From positions 94,627,731 to 94,691,730 of the forward strand of contig JAAALK010000080.1 of NCBI GenBank assembly GCA_019279435.1: DNA of 64,000 bases. Direction: 5' to 3'. This DNA comes from Zizania palustris. Taxonomy: Eukaryota; Streptophyta; Magnoliopsida; Poales; Poaceae. Position 1 is the stretch's first letter. Each line of letters starts with the position of its first letter. This document shows positions 32,031-42,352 of the stretch, piece after piece. Under the pieces are notes generated by a model. That model did no database searches, was not told the origin of the DNA, and saw only the letters and a program-made list of their open reading frames with translations. A program made the translations under genes and the position numbers.

Positions 32031-33131
32031 TGTAACATCCCAAAATTTAAAATAAAATAAAAATGAGGAAAATAAATTTTCTGAATTAAAAATGAATTAT
32101 CTATTTAGAGTAAAGGTTAAAAGAACACAAATAGAGCAAAACATGGAGAAATATTTCAAATTTGAACTTGAAAAATTTATGGTGGAATCTAGAAGCCAAG
32201 AAATATTTTTGAGAATTTTTACAAAATTTTAGCAACAGTGCTTCAAGCCTTAGACAAATAATTGATTTTCTGGAAATATTTTAAATTGAAAATACTTTTA
32301 AATTCTTGTTGGGCTGCGTTCCCTGATTTTGCCTTGGCCCAGCCCAACCCACAGCCACACCCACTGACGGGTGGACCCACCATGTCGGCGCCGTCTCCCT
32401 CTTCTCTCCCGCGCGCGCCACGCCTGCCTGGACCCACCTGATAGCCATATGCACGCGCCTCCCTCTCACTGCCTCGGGACCCCACTTGTCTGCACCCTTT
32501 CCTTCGCACGCGGCCGCTGACAGGTGCTCCCCACATAGCAGGTCCTTCTCTGATCCCCCCTTCCATACCGGTGCCCCTTACCAAAAATTCACCGCCGGCC
32601 ACCCTTGTTCGCCAAATTGCACCCGTGATCGAGTTTCCCTCTCGCCGGTGATCACTTTCCCATAATTCCCCACGCGTTATCACCAAGTTTGGCAAGAACC
32701 CGAAGGTTTGGAAAGTGCACCGGAGTGGAGGAAATGGAAACCTCCTGTTCCCTTCCTAATATATGCCGGCGACGCCCCCTATTAACCCCCGACCGCCACC
32801 GCAGCCCAGGCCGACCGAAATCGCCCTAGCCTTTGCGAATCAGAACGCCGCCGATCGTTTTTCAGATTTCCCTCTGTTTCCACTCCAGCAGGCCCTCGCC
32901 GGCGACTCGAGCCGCCGCCGCCCTCGCCGACGCCACCTTCGGGATGTCCATCGCGCACCCTACCTCAGCATCGCCTCCGTTAGGCCAGATGGCCACCGGA
33001 TCGCCTCGCCGCTGTTGGACCCAAAGAGCCTCGCCGCCTCAACTCATCGCCGGTCACCGCCTGTACCCCACCGTCGCCATATCCGGTACGGTCGTACTCC
33101 CCTCCCTCCCCACTGTTGATAGAAAGAAATG
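32031..33131 (+). repeat. E6 3' LTR (about 1.1 kb; right end uncertain)
   Basis: It starts TGTAACATCCCAAAATTT after the purine-rich tract AAGCGGGATAGGAT (32017-32030), the usual arrangement for Del/Tekay LTRs. The first part is A/T-rich and the latter part GC-rich with CCG runs. The open frames at 32763-33132 come from that composition. Confidence 0.7.
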
Positions 33132-33132
33132 A

Positions 33133-33510
33133 CATTTTTAATTCCTCGAGAAAGCTCCGGTATAATTGCGCCCGAAATATGCAAAGATATATAAAGAAGT
33201 TAACTTGGAAACTTCATCTTCTGAAGACGTTGAATGGTCCGAAGAAGAAACTACTACTGAAGAGCAAACAAAGAAAAACTCTGAACAACTTCGAAGCTGG
33301 GAGAGAAGCCCCGAGCGACTTCGAACTTGGGCTGAACTCCAACAGGAACAAAAAGATTTATGAGCTTCAAAAGGAGGGAGAAAAGTTAAACGTAAAGTTA
33401 CTAAGACTCTCGGCTCCGGAACTAGTCGTTCTGGCCTTAGCGGTAGCTCTAGGGATCGAAGGGGTCTTCGTTTCCTTCTTGGTATAGATACAGACTTTTC
33501 ATAATGCAAT
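33133..33510 (+). pseudogene. Remnant of antisense-gene exon 5 in E5
   Basis: The plus strand here is homologous to E1 exon 5 (4708-4217, minus), with shared strings SWERSPERLRTWAELQQEQKD, FLIPRESSG and a GIDT-type end near 33487. Frames shift between about 33133, 33166 and 33300, so it is dead. Its orientation relative to E5 pol is antisense, exactly as in E1, showing the gene belongs to the family. The rest should lie beyond E6, outside the window. Confidence 0.78.
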
Positions 33511-33814
33511 GTAATCTGTTCGAATGATAAAGATTAAAGTTTCAAAATTGTCTCCCTACTTCCCAGCCCCTCTTTGGGTGTAAGCAACTTCGAAATTTGG
33601 TCGAAGATGGTTATGCGCAACGAAAATAACTATAGTTAGGAGTACAATTTTGGAGGCTCAGAGCCCCTTAACAACTTAGAGATTGATTAAAATCTCAAAG
33701 AATGTCTTCGACTACTTGGAGTCTAAAAACTGGTAACTTATTACCTTTTTGTTTGAATGTAGTCACTTCGGACTAGTTTTTCGGATACCTTAGCATTCAA
33801 AACAATTGGTCGCT

Positions 33815-34075
33815 TTGGACTCTTTTACAGACGTTCGACGCTATCAGCTCAAAGTATGTTTTGTTTGTCCTCCTTCGGCTCTTTTTGCGAATGCTATCAA
33901 ACCAGTGGTTCAGAATTCACATAGTGGTCTCCTTGGACTCTTTTTATGGATGCTTTCAAGACGGAGCCTGGAATCCGTATCATTTGGTCTCCTTGGACTC
34001 TTTTTACAGATGCTTTCAAGCCGGTGGCTTGGAATCCGTTTTTCTGTGACTTTCCCACCTCGTCGGAAGCTTCGA
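33815..34075 (-). repeat. Degenerate ~65-bp tandem repeats in E5
   Basis: GGTCTCCTTGGACTCTTTTTA followed by GATGCTTTCAA recurs at about 33928 and 33990, with weaker copies on either side. It occupies the place of the 60-bp array of E1/E2 and shares words such as CTTCGGCTCTTTTT, so it appears to be the same array, decayed. Confidence 0.6.
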
Positions 34076-34204
34076 ACCAGTGGTTCGAAGTCTGCAAAAT
34101 TGGTTCAAATGAATGACACTTCCCTCACAACCAACTTCATTTCTCTAGTGCGTCCACTAGAAGTAGGAAGTGTTTGAGAGGTAGGCATTATCTGAACCAT
34201 GAAC

Positions 34205-34210
34205 TTTATT
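34205..34210 (-). terminator. AATAAA after the E5 pol
   Basis: AATAAA on the minus strand, about 40 bases after the pol stop, as in E1 and E2. Confidence 0.45.
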
Positions 34211-34247
34211 AATTCAGAAGGTGTTTACAAATGATTACAAGGAGCCC

Positions 34248-37200
34248 CTATGCGAAATATCGCTTTAAATGCTCCACATGCCAGACATGCTTTAACTCTT
34301 CGCCTTCTAAATTAGCTAGCTTAAAAGAACCAGGGCGTCCTGAATAGAGAATAATGTATGGACCTTTCCACTTATTTGCTAATTTCCCTGGTGCTATAAT
34401 GCTTCGCAAAACTAGATGACCTAGTTTAAGTTCGTTAAGCTTAACCTTCGGGTCAAACCAAGTCTTCGTTTGCTGCTGATATTTCGATAAATTAGCGACA
34501 ACTCGAAGCCTTGTTTCTTCTATTAAATCCAGCGAAGCTTGCCTTTCTCCTTCTATCTCAAGTTTGGTGCTACGAAGAGATCCTCCTTTAAGCTCCGTTG
34601 GCGTCATAGCTTCATCTCCGAATAATAATATGAAAGGAGTGAAACCTGTGGACCTTGTTTGAGTGGTCCGAATGGACCATAAAATCTTCGGGAGCTCTTC
34701 GGTCCAAAGCCCCTTTGCCAACCCTACTATTCTTCGATTCAGCCCTGACAAGATATTACCATTGGCCCTTTCGATAGCTCCGTTAGTCTGAGGATGGCGT
34801 ACAGCAGCAAAGCATATTTGTATGCCAAGATCTTCGCAAAACTTCCTGAAGGGCTCTACATCAAACTGTGTCCCATTGTCGACTGTGAGTTGTCGAGGCA
34901 CTCCGAACCTTCATATAATATTTTTCCAAAAAAACTTTTGTACATTATTCGAAGTGATAGTTGTGAGGGGTTCTGCTTCGACCCACTTGGAAAAATACTC
35001 AATTGCTACCACTGTGAATTTCAAATTTCCTTTTGCTACTAGGAAGGGGCCAATAAGGTCCATCCCCCATCTGGCATGTGCGGACTAAGCTCTCCTCATC
35101 AGCTACTATTGTAGGCCAATAAAGCTCCTGGCGAAGTGTTTTTCCTGCCAAAGCCTGAGGGGCCAGATGGCTACCACAAAGGCCTTCATAAATTTCTCGG
35201 AGCATCTCTTGACCTTCAGCTTGAGATATACATCGGAGCAGAGGGGAACATACTATGGCCTTGTAAAGAATACTGTTGATTATATGATAATTTCGAACTC
35301 TTAACTTCAACCTCGAAAGTTGTGGCCCTTAAGGCAAATTTGCTTCACCTTGCAACAATTCCATAATTGAGCTCCGCCAATCAGTGCTTGGAATGAAGAA
35401 AACTTCCACAAAAGGGATTTGTGGCGCTGAAGGCGAAGTAAGCTCTTCGTAAAAAGCTCCTTCCGAAATGTCCATAGCTCAGGCTGCAACTTTTGCTAAG
35501 GTATCGGCTTGCATATTTTCAGCTCTTGGTATACTTCGGATGGAAATCCCTCTAAATGTTGCTTCGATCTTACGAATCTCTTCCAAATATTTTGCAAGCT
35601 GTGGGTGACGAACATGAAAACTTTTATCGATGTGCACTGCTACAATTTGAGAATCTGTTTTAATAACAACTCTTGTAGCACCCAAAGCACACGCCTTTCG
35701 AAGTCCTAACAAAATTCCTTCATACTACTCCGATGTCTGCTCCAGACGCTTGGAAAGCTCTGTCGGAGTATATAGTCCAAATTCCTTCATTTGATTTCTC
35801 CGGAGCCCATACTACGGATAGAGTCCACTCTGCCACAAAATCTGCCACTACCTGTGACTTGATTGATGTCCTTGCCATGAAGGAGATGTCGAAGGGTGCT
35901 AGTTCAATAGCCCATTTTCCAATTCTTCCCGTAGAATCTTTGCTTCGAAGCATATCTCCCAAGGGATACGAAGTTGGTACAATCACATTATGTGCTAGAA
36001 AATAATGTCTCAATTTCCTCGAAGCCATTATCAGAGCATAGGTGAACTTCTCAAGCTCGGAATATCTTATTTTTGCTCCAGATACTGCTTCGGATACAAA
36101 ATAGACTAGATTTATACCAACTTCCCATTGAAATCAACTTCTCTAACAAGGACGACACTAATAGTGGAGCCAGTAGCTGCAAGGTAGAGGAGTAAGGTTT
36201 CATCCACAACGGACATAGTGAGTGTAGCAAGGTTACTGAGATAATTTTTAATAACATCAAAAATCTTTTGACACTCCGGTGTCCATGCAAAATCTTTGGA
36301 CCCTTTCAATGCTTTGAAAATGGGCAGACTTCTCTCCGTAGACCTTGCTAGAAATCTGCTAAGTGCTGCTAGACGGCCATCCTTTGTAATGCAGTTATTT
36401 GAGTAGGGCTAGCTTCGATCCCTCTACTCGAAACTAGATACCCTAACAACTTTCTAGCCTGAGCCCTGAAGATACATTTTTCGGGGTTGATACGGACTCC
36501 ACATGCCCGAAGGCTATCGAACGTTTCTGCTAAGTCTAGGCTATGCTGGTGCTTTAAAGCACTCTTTATTACAATATCATCCATATAGGCTTCTACATTG
36601 CGGCCTATTTGATGACCTAGAGCTTTAGCAATTAACCTCAAAAAAGTTGCCCTGGCATTTCTTAAACCGAAAGGCATTCTTACATAGCAGAAGACTCCTG
36701 AAGGAGTTACAAAGCTTGTTTGATTTCATCATCGTGTTTTAACCAGATTTGATGATAGCCAGAATACGCGTCGAGGAAGCTTAATAACTTCGAACCAGCA
36801 GTGGAATCAACTAATTGATCAATCCGGGGCATGGGATAGGGGTCACGAGGGCATGCTTTATTCAAGGATATAAAATCAATACACATGCGCCACTTCCCGG
36901 AGGATTTCTTTCTGATGAAGACTGGGTTAGCTAACCACTCCGTATGAGCTACTTCTCTGATAATCCTAGCCTTCAGCAATTTTTCCACTTCTGCTTTAGC
37001 AAGGATGGCCTTCTCCACATATAACGTCCGAAGTCCTTGTCTATTAGGTCGAACCTTCGGGCTCAATGATATCTCGACTGACTCTCGGAATGTCTTCATC
37101 ATACCAAGCAAAGACATCTAAATTTTCTTCAACTACCTTTTCTAACGAAGTAGCGATTTCTGGAGGCAATTTTTTGCCGAACTGAAAAGAATAGTCTTTG

Positions 37201-38003
37201 CCGTCTTTGACAATAACCTTCGTTATAATTTCTCTGTCGGGGCTGGGTCTTGGGAAGGACTTCTTTGAAGGTTCACCTAGAGCAGAGATATGCTCCGGAT
37301 TACCTTGTACATTGTTCACTTGTCTCGGGTCGAGAGGGGGGCCATTACCATATTCTTCTCTTCGTGCAATGGCTTGATCTCCGAAGACAGTGAGTACTCC
37401 TGCTTGCGTGGGCATCTTCATACATAAATAGTTATGATGCGCCACGGCTCCGAACTGATTTAACATGCCCCTTCCGAAGATAACATTATATGAATAAGGG
37501 GCATCTAGAACATCGAAAATCACTTCTTCCGTTTTTGCCAGTAGACCCACTCCGAAAGCAACCTCCAGACCTATCTGGCCGAGGGCATCAAGAGGTGGTC
37601 CTGCGAAGCCTTGCAAGGGACAAGCTGCAGGGAGGAGATGTTTCCTGGAGATACAGAGCTGATCGAAGGCTTGAACGAAGATGATATCTACTGAACTCCC
37701 TCCATCAATCAGCACTATCCTGACTTCGGTCCCTGCTATATCAGCAGTAATAACAAGGGGATCTACATGCGGAAACTTTATGCCAGCTGCATCATCTGCA
37801 GAGAAAGATATCGGCACATGGGACCACTCGGGCATGGTAGCTGTGGACGAAGAAGTTCCGATATGGCCTACTTCCTGGACATATTCTCTTCGCTGTCTCT
37901 TTGACATACTGCCGAGGGTCCATCCTCCGGAAATGGGGAGGACTACTCTTTTACTCCGATCTTGGCCATATTCCTGCTTCAGAGGTGGCATAATATTGAC
38001 CAC
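34248..38003 (-). pseudogene. pol: E5 gypsy protease-RT-RNase H-integrase (multiple breaks)
   Basis: Open pieces include 38003-37044 (aspartic protease with VLIDGGSSVDIIF), 37117-36707 (RT start, KWRMCIDF), 36677-36369 (YMDDIVIKS), 36309-36112, 36028-35720 (RNase H), 35712-35479, 35310-34999 (integrase zinc region, with part of the CxxC missing) and 34901-34248 (integrase end, TVDNGTQFD and NGAIERANG). Small indels and a roughly 100-bp loss near 35090 separate the pieces. Order and motifs match E1, and add the protease region that E1 has outside the window. Confidence 0.87.
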
Positions 38004-39415
38004 CGGAGGTTATCTTGTAGGGTCGAAGTTGTCTATACGTGCCACACCCTGGACAGGCTCCGTACGTGCCTCGGAAGGGACTCGGTCAGTAGTGCCTCGA
38101 CCAGAGGTCCTTTCAAGGTACTCACCTCTTAAAGAGAGTATAGACTTGCACGCATCAGTAGCGTGACTCCGATTCTCACCATTGACATAGCAGAAGAAGG
38201 CTTGGGTTTGCCAGCCAGCTTCCTTGGTGGCCTCCAGCCGCTGGTCTTGCTTCCTGAAGCTTGTGGATTTTTAGGGGCAAATTTCTGCGGAGGATAAATA
38301 TTTAGGACTTCAGAACGAGGATGCTTTTGACCCCGATGTCTGTCATGCTAGACTTCGATGCTAGGCCCCTGTGAAGGTGTTGAAGTCTTTACTTCGAGCT
38401 TGACTTCTTACAGGATTGACGGAGTTGAAGTTGTTCTTTGGAGCCACCCTTATTCTGACATAGCATATTCTTCAAAATAAGCCATCAGCTGAGCTACAGA
38501 GGATATCTGTTTCCGATGGAGTTTATCAAGGAGGCCCGCATGGGTAACTCCCTCTCGGGCTGCATCAACTATGGAGAAAGTAGTCAGCCCCCGTATTTGC
38601 GACTTCGTATGAGCGAAGCGCTTGAAAAATTGTCTTAAAGTTTCTCCAGGTAGCTGCTTCACCTGGAAAAGACTTCCTGTAGATATTTGGGGTACGAAGG
38701 TACCCTGAAAGTTACTTATGAACTTCCTCCTTAATTGCTCCCAGGTTCTAATTGATCCTGGCTTCAGGGACCAAAACCAACACAAAGCCACCCCTTCAAG
38801 AGCAAGAGGGAAACACTTCACCATGGTGTCTCGAACTCGTCCACTGGCCTCAATTGCCAAAGCGTAAGAACGGGAGAACTCCCCGGGTCCTCCTCTCCGG
38901 AGTACTTACAAAGCTTTGAAGTTTTAAACTTAGCGTCGAAGCGCACTTTCTGTAACTCAGGATGCAGCGGAGACTCGCTATCGAAGGAAGCGTTCTCTAG
39001 GGCTTCAGGATAAGGAAGATCATCATCATGAGGCACTTCGGGAATGACCGGGGTGGCCTGAGAACGAAGGATCTTCCGCTTGAGAAATGTACATCTGGGT
39101 CTTGAGACTGGCCATTTGGGTCACCATGTCTCCACGACCATCTTCATTTCTTCTGGAAGGATCTTCCGGGTCTTGAGAAATGTACATGTCAGTTCGAAGT
39201 GGAATCAGAGTTGGAGGAGGGACTTCGTCTGGCCGAAGCATAGATGGAGTTGGAGGAGGAACTCCGTATGCTCGAGGAAGAGAATTCCCTTCGGGGGTCT
39301 AAGGTGGAGGAATTACCGAAGGTCCTCCGACCTAAACTTTATTCAAATATCTTGCTCCGGAGGTCCGAGGGGACCTCCGAGTAGGACTACCACCTGAACT
39401 CCGCTTAGGAGGCAT
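38004..39415 (-). pseudogene. gag: E5 gypsy gag (broken)
   Basis: The likely ATG is at 39415-39413 (MPPKRSSGG), followed by early stops. The capsid-like retrotransposon gag region is open at 38860-38450 (LEGVALCWFWSLKPGSI, TFVPQISTGSLFQVKQ, QLPGETLRQFFKRF). Near 38200-38160 a short Cys/His motif (CYVNGENRSHATDAC) resembles the unusual Tat knuckle. The join to protease lies at about 38004-38030. Stops and frameshifts make it non-functional. Confidence 0.8.
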
Positions 39416-39455
39416 GGCTTTGAGAACTTGGTAGAGAACGAAGTTTTTTGGACTA

Positions 39456-39475
39456 GGTTCCCCACGGACGGCGCC
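39456..39475 (-). other. E5 primer binding site, interrupted by E7
   Basis: The minus strand reads GGCGCCGTCCGTGGGGAACC. The missing first bases (TT, with a GCGCC duplicate) are at 53618-53625, next to the LTR. The same TTGGCGCCGTCCGTGGGG site follows the E10 LTR. E7 entered within this site, duplicating GCGCC. Confidence 0.85.
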
Positions 39476-41037
39476 TGTAGGACCGAAAGTAGCGACCAGA
39501 GGGGGGTGAATGGGCGCCTAAAAATTTCTTACTAAACTATATTTTAATCCCACCACCAAAAAAAACTTAACCAGACAAATAATATTCGCCAAGCAAATTT
39601 CAGGAGTTAAAGTTGTCTAGCTTGAAAATTATGACCGGTGTCCTAATTAAAATGATATTAAAAATAATCAAAATAAATTTACTGCAGTAAATAAAAACAC
39701 CTAGAAAACAGTCATGAAATATTTATATTTCTGTCTAGAAAAGAACTATTAATCAAATGAATAGAACATGAAGCACTAAAGATTAATTCAGACTTAAACA
39801 GAAAATATTTCAGGTAAAAACTAGAATAAAAATATAACTGCGACTAATAAATTTTCTTTTCATTTTATATGAGCAGATTAAACAGATAAAAATAATACTA
39901 GTCAACTAACAAAAATTTAATAGATTAAAATAGTAGTGAAGATAATTATCAAAAAAATTGATCTGCTAAAAAATAGTAGATTAAGAAAAACTACTTGCGT
40001 CAAGATCGCTTTCACTTTGTGCGCGTGTGTGCGCTCCGTCCGGTGCCGCTTCGCACGACGAGACGCATGACAGACGATGGCTCGTACGCGGCGGAACAAG
40101 GCGGCGGCTGGCAACTAACGCGTGCTGCTCGAGACTTTCCCTTGGCCGGCGTGCCAAAGCTTTTCCCGCCGTGAATACTTGGGCCGTGTGCTGCGTGGCT
40201 GGAGAAAAGAAGCAGTGATGTCGCCGGAAACAAAATAAAGCAATGGTGAAAGAAAAAAACGCCAAGGAAATTTGCTGTGGATTTGCGCTGCCAGAGAAAC
40301 AGATGTCGCCGGGCGTGAGGATGCATGCACCGCCTGATCCCTGCCGCTGCAAATCCTTGATCACGCATGCCGAAGAGACAAAACGTCGAAGAAAAATGCT
40401 CGCAGATCGAAACCTGAGAAAAAGTAGTAGATGAAAAATTTGCAGTGAACTGTAGATTAATCTATTAGAAAAAAACAGTCGACTATCCCCAAAGAGATAG
40501 GGGCCTATTTATAGGCAAATCCTAATACATGAAAAGACTACTTTACCCTCGGGTAAAATAAACTAACTCTAAAATAAATTCCGAAAATTACTAAAATATT
40601 CTTAGAAAAAATAACTCACTCGAATAAAAATATTCTAAAATTAAAAACTAAATATTAATATCCTAAAAACGAATTAAACATACATCGTCAGTTTTACGCC
40701 GAAACTGACAAAGCGTCCACCGTCTTCGCACCGGGTACCCGGATTGGGCCGGCCCAACCCCGCATCTTCCTCAGCCCGGCAATCGCTCGCCGCCCGTGTA
40801 CCTGAGTCAAACCTAGTCAACAGACCGGTGGATCCTCTGCCGCTCCTAGCCATGTACCCGGATTGGGCCAGCCCGACTCCGCGGCTCCTCTGTCCGGCCG
40901 TCGCTCACTGCCCGTGTACCTGAGTCACATGCGCCTCAGACTCGGCAGGTCTTCATCTCTCCCTTCATTTGACTTCCATTGACAATCACTCATCACATCT
41001 GGAATATCAAAACCATATTCTTCAACATGGTTTCTCA
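39476..41037 (-). repeat. E7 LTR-a (1562 bp; 3' LTR)
   Basis: On the plus strand it starts TGTAGGACCGAAAGTAG and ends CATGGTTTCTCA. The TATA is at 40506-40513 (minus). A/T-rich and GC-rich blocks alternate. Short open frames around 39917-40434 are non-coding. Confidence 0.93.
40506..40513 (-). promoter_or_regulatory. LTR TATA box (E7 LTR-a)
   Basis: CCTATAAATAGGCC on the minus strand, repeated in LTR-b (49246-49253) and LTR-c (53086-53093). Confidence 0.6.
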
Positions 41038-42352
41038 ATCTCCCCCTTAATGAGGGCATTGTCAACACCCTTTTCAGCTCAACTCCAGAACCTGCAAAAC
41101 ATGTGGAAACAAGAAAACAAAGACAAAAGAAAATAGAAGAAAGAAAATAAAAGTTTAACCCTAATGACCAAAAGCCAAACAGAAGCAAGAAACACGGTCA
41201 TTATGGTTAACAAAAAATAAAGCCTCAAAAACAAGTGCAAATCTCAGAATTACCAACAAGGAAACTAAAAAGTAAACTCCAAAATTTCTCCCCCTTGTTG
41301 ACAATTGGACTCATCAAGTGAGACTAAATGCACTTAAAAGAGACATAAACACAAACTCCCCCTGAAATGCAGCTCCCCCTCAAAATATGCTATGAATGCA
41401 GATGAGGTGCAGGTGGAGTGTGAAAAGCATGCTTCTTAGATATGATTGATTACTAATACAACGTCTAACAAGTATAGCAAAAGATATACTGTCTAAGATA
41501 CATGACTTGATCAGTGCAACAGATGATATCTAAAGAGAGTCATTAGCACACATTTTTCGATTTTTGTAAATAAAAGCATCACCACATTTTCTAGGTGACA
41601 AGCAAGGTAAAACATGAGATGCAAAAGCTAACTGATATCTACCAAGATAAGCATTGTCCAAAACAAAGTGCTTCAGCAAACTTGTCATCTTTTTAAATTT
41701 TTCAGCCTGATTCTTTTTCCTTTCATTTCTGCCAGGGGTTATTTGCATGTCAAACCTTATGCTAACTGACCAAGTCAAGCCTAGGCCAGAACTAGGACCA
41801 TCCGAACCTTAAGACATTGGTCATGGCATACATTACACCGTCCTAGTTCATACCAAAGTGCTATGGTAAGCAGTCCAGAACAATGCAATGCGACAAAGCA
41901 AACCCACCTGGATCTTTTCTAATAATCATAAAATGCATAAATTTCTCATTTTTCTGAAATTTTATCATTTTATAGCACATTTTGCATATTTAAAGCATAT
42001 AAATGTCCAAGTTGCATATCTGCATCTATGTAAGGATCTAGCTAAAAGGCATGTAAAAGATAGCGAAAGCATTCAGCCTACACATGCTAGTTACCAGAAG
42101 CAATGGTGATCATTTTTCAATTTTAAAGCATAAAAGCCATGCATATGACAAATATCAGATATATCATGTGAACTGGAGCAGAACATGATCATTGACAAGT
42201 AATCAAAAAACATATACTGGCTAGAGAAGGTAAAGCAGATTAATCATATAACAGAAGCAAGCTCAAAATGTGATTGATGATTATGCATGATATGAATGCA
42301 CACAAAAAGACAAAAAAATAATAAAAAGAAAATAAAAATGACTCAAAGTATC
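41038..42352 (-). other. E7 3' non-coding region with four polypurine tracts
   Basis: There is no coding frame of note between the pol stop and LTR-a. Minus-strand purine tracts of the AGGGGGAG type occur at 41038-41048 (adjoining the LTR), 41287-41297, 41356-41364 and 41373-41381. Repeated polypurine tracts in this region are described for Sireviruses. No envelope-like gene is visible. Confidence 0.75.

Larger units (their letters stand above)
30918..33131 (+). mobile_element. E6: Tekay/Del-like gypsy element, gag plus 3' LTR only
   Basis: It begins where E3 is inserted and ends inside the exon 5 homologue of the E5 antisense gene. Only the C-terminal two thirds of a gypsy gag, a polypurine tract and an LTR starting TGTAACATCC are present. 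There is no protease, RT or integrase between gag and LTR. The right end is approximate (about 33115-33134) because no clear CA terminus or target duplication could be fixed. Confidence 0.72.

Noticed and set aside
32763..33132. Pro/Arg-rich open frames before 33.1 kb
   Set aside because: They are GC-rich LTR sequence of E6 with no domain or conservation.
35084..35095. Intron in E5 integrase
   Set aside because: About 100 bp are missing relative to E1 rather than added, so this is a deletion.
39917..40434. Short open frames in the E7 LTRs (also 48848-49218 and 52498-52932)
   Set aside because: They lie inside LTRs and overlap in several frames. No protein family is apparent.
41038..42352. 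Possible envelope-like gene in the Sirevirus 3' region
   Set aside because: Some Sireviruses carry one here, but no frame above about 80 codons exists and there is no membrane segment. The region is treated as non-coding.
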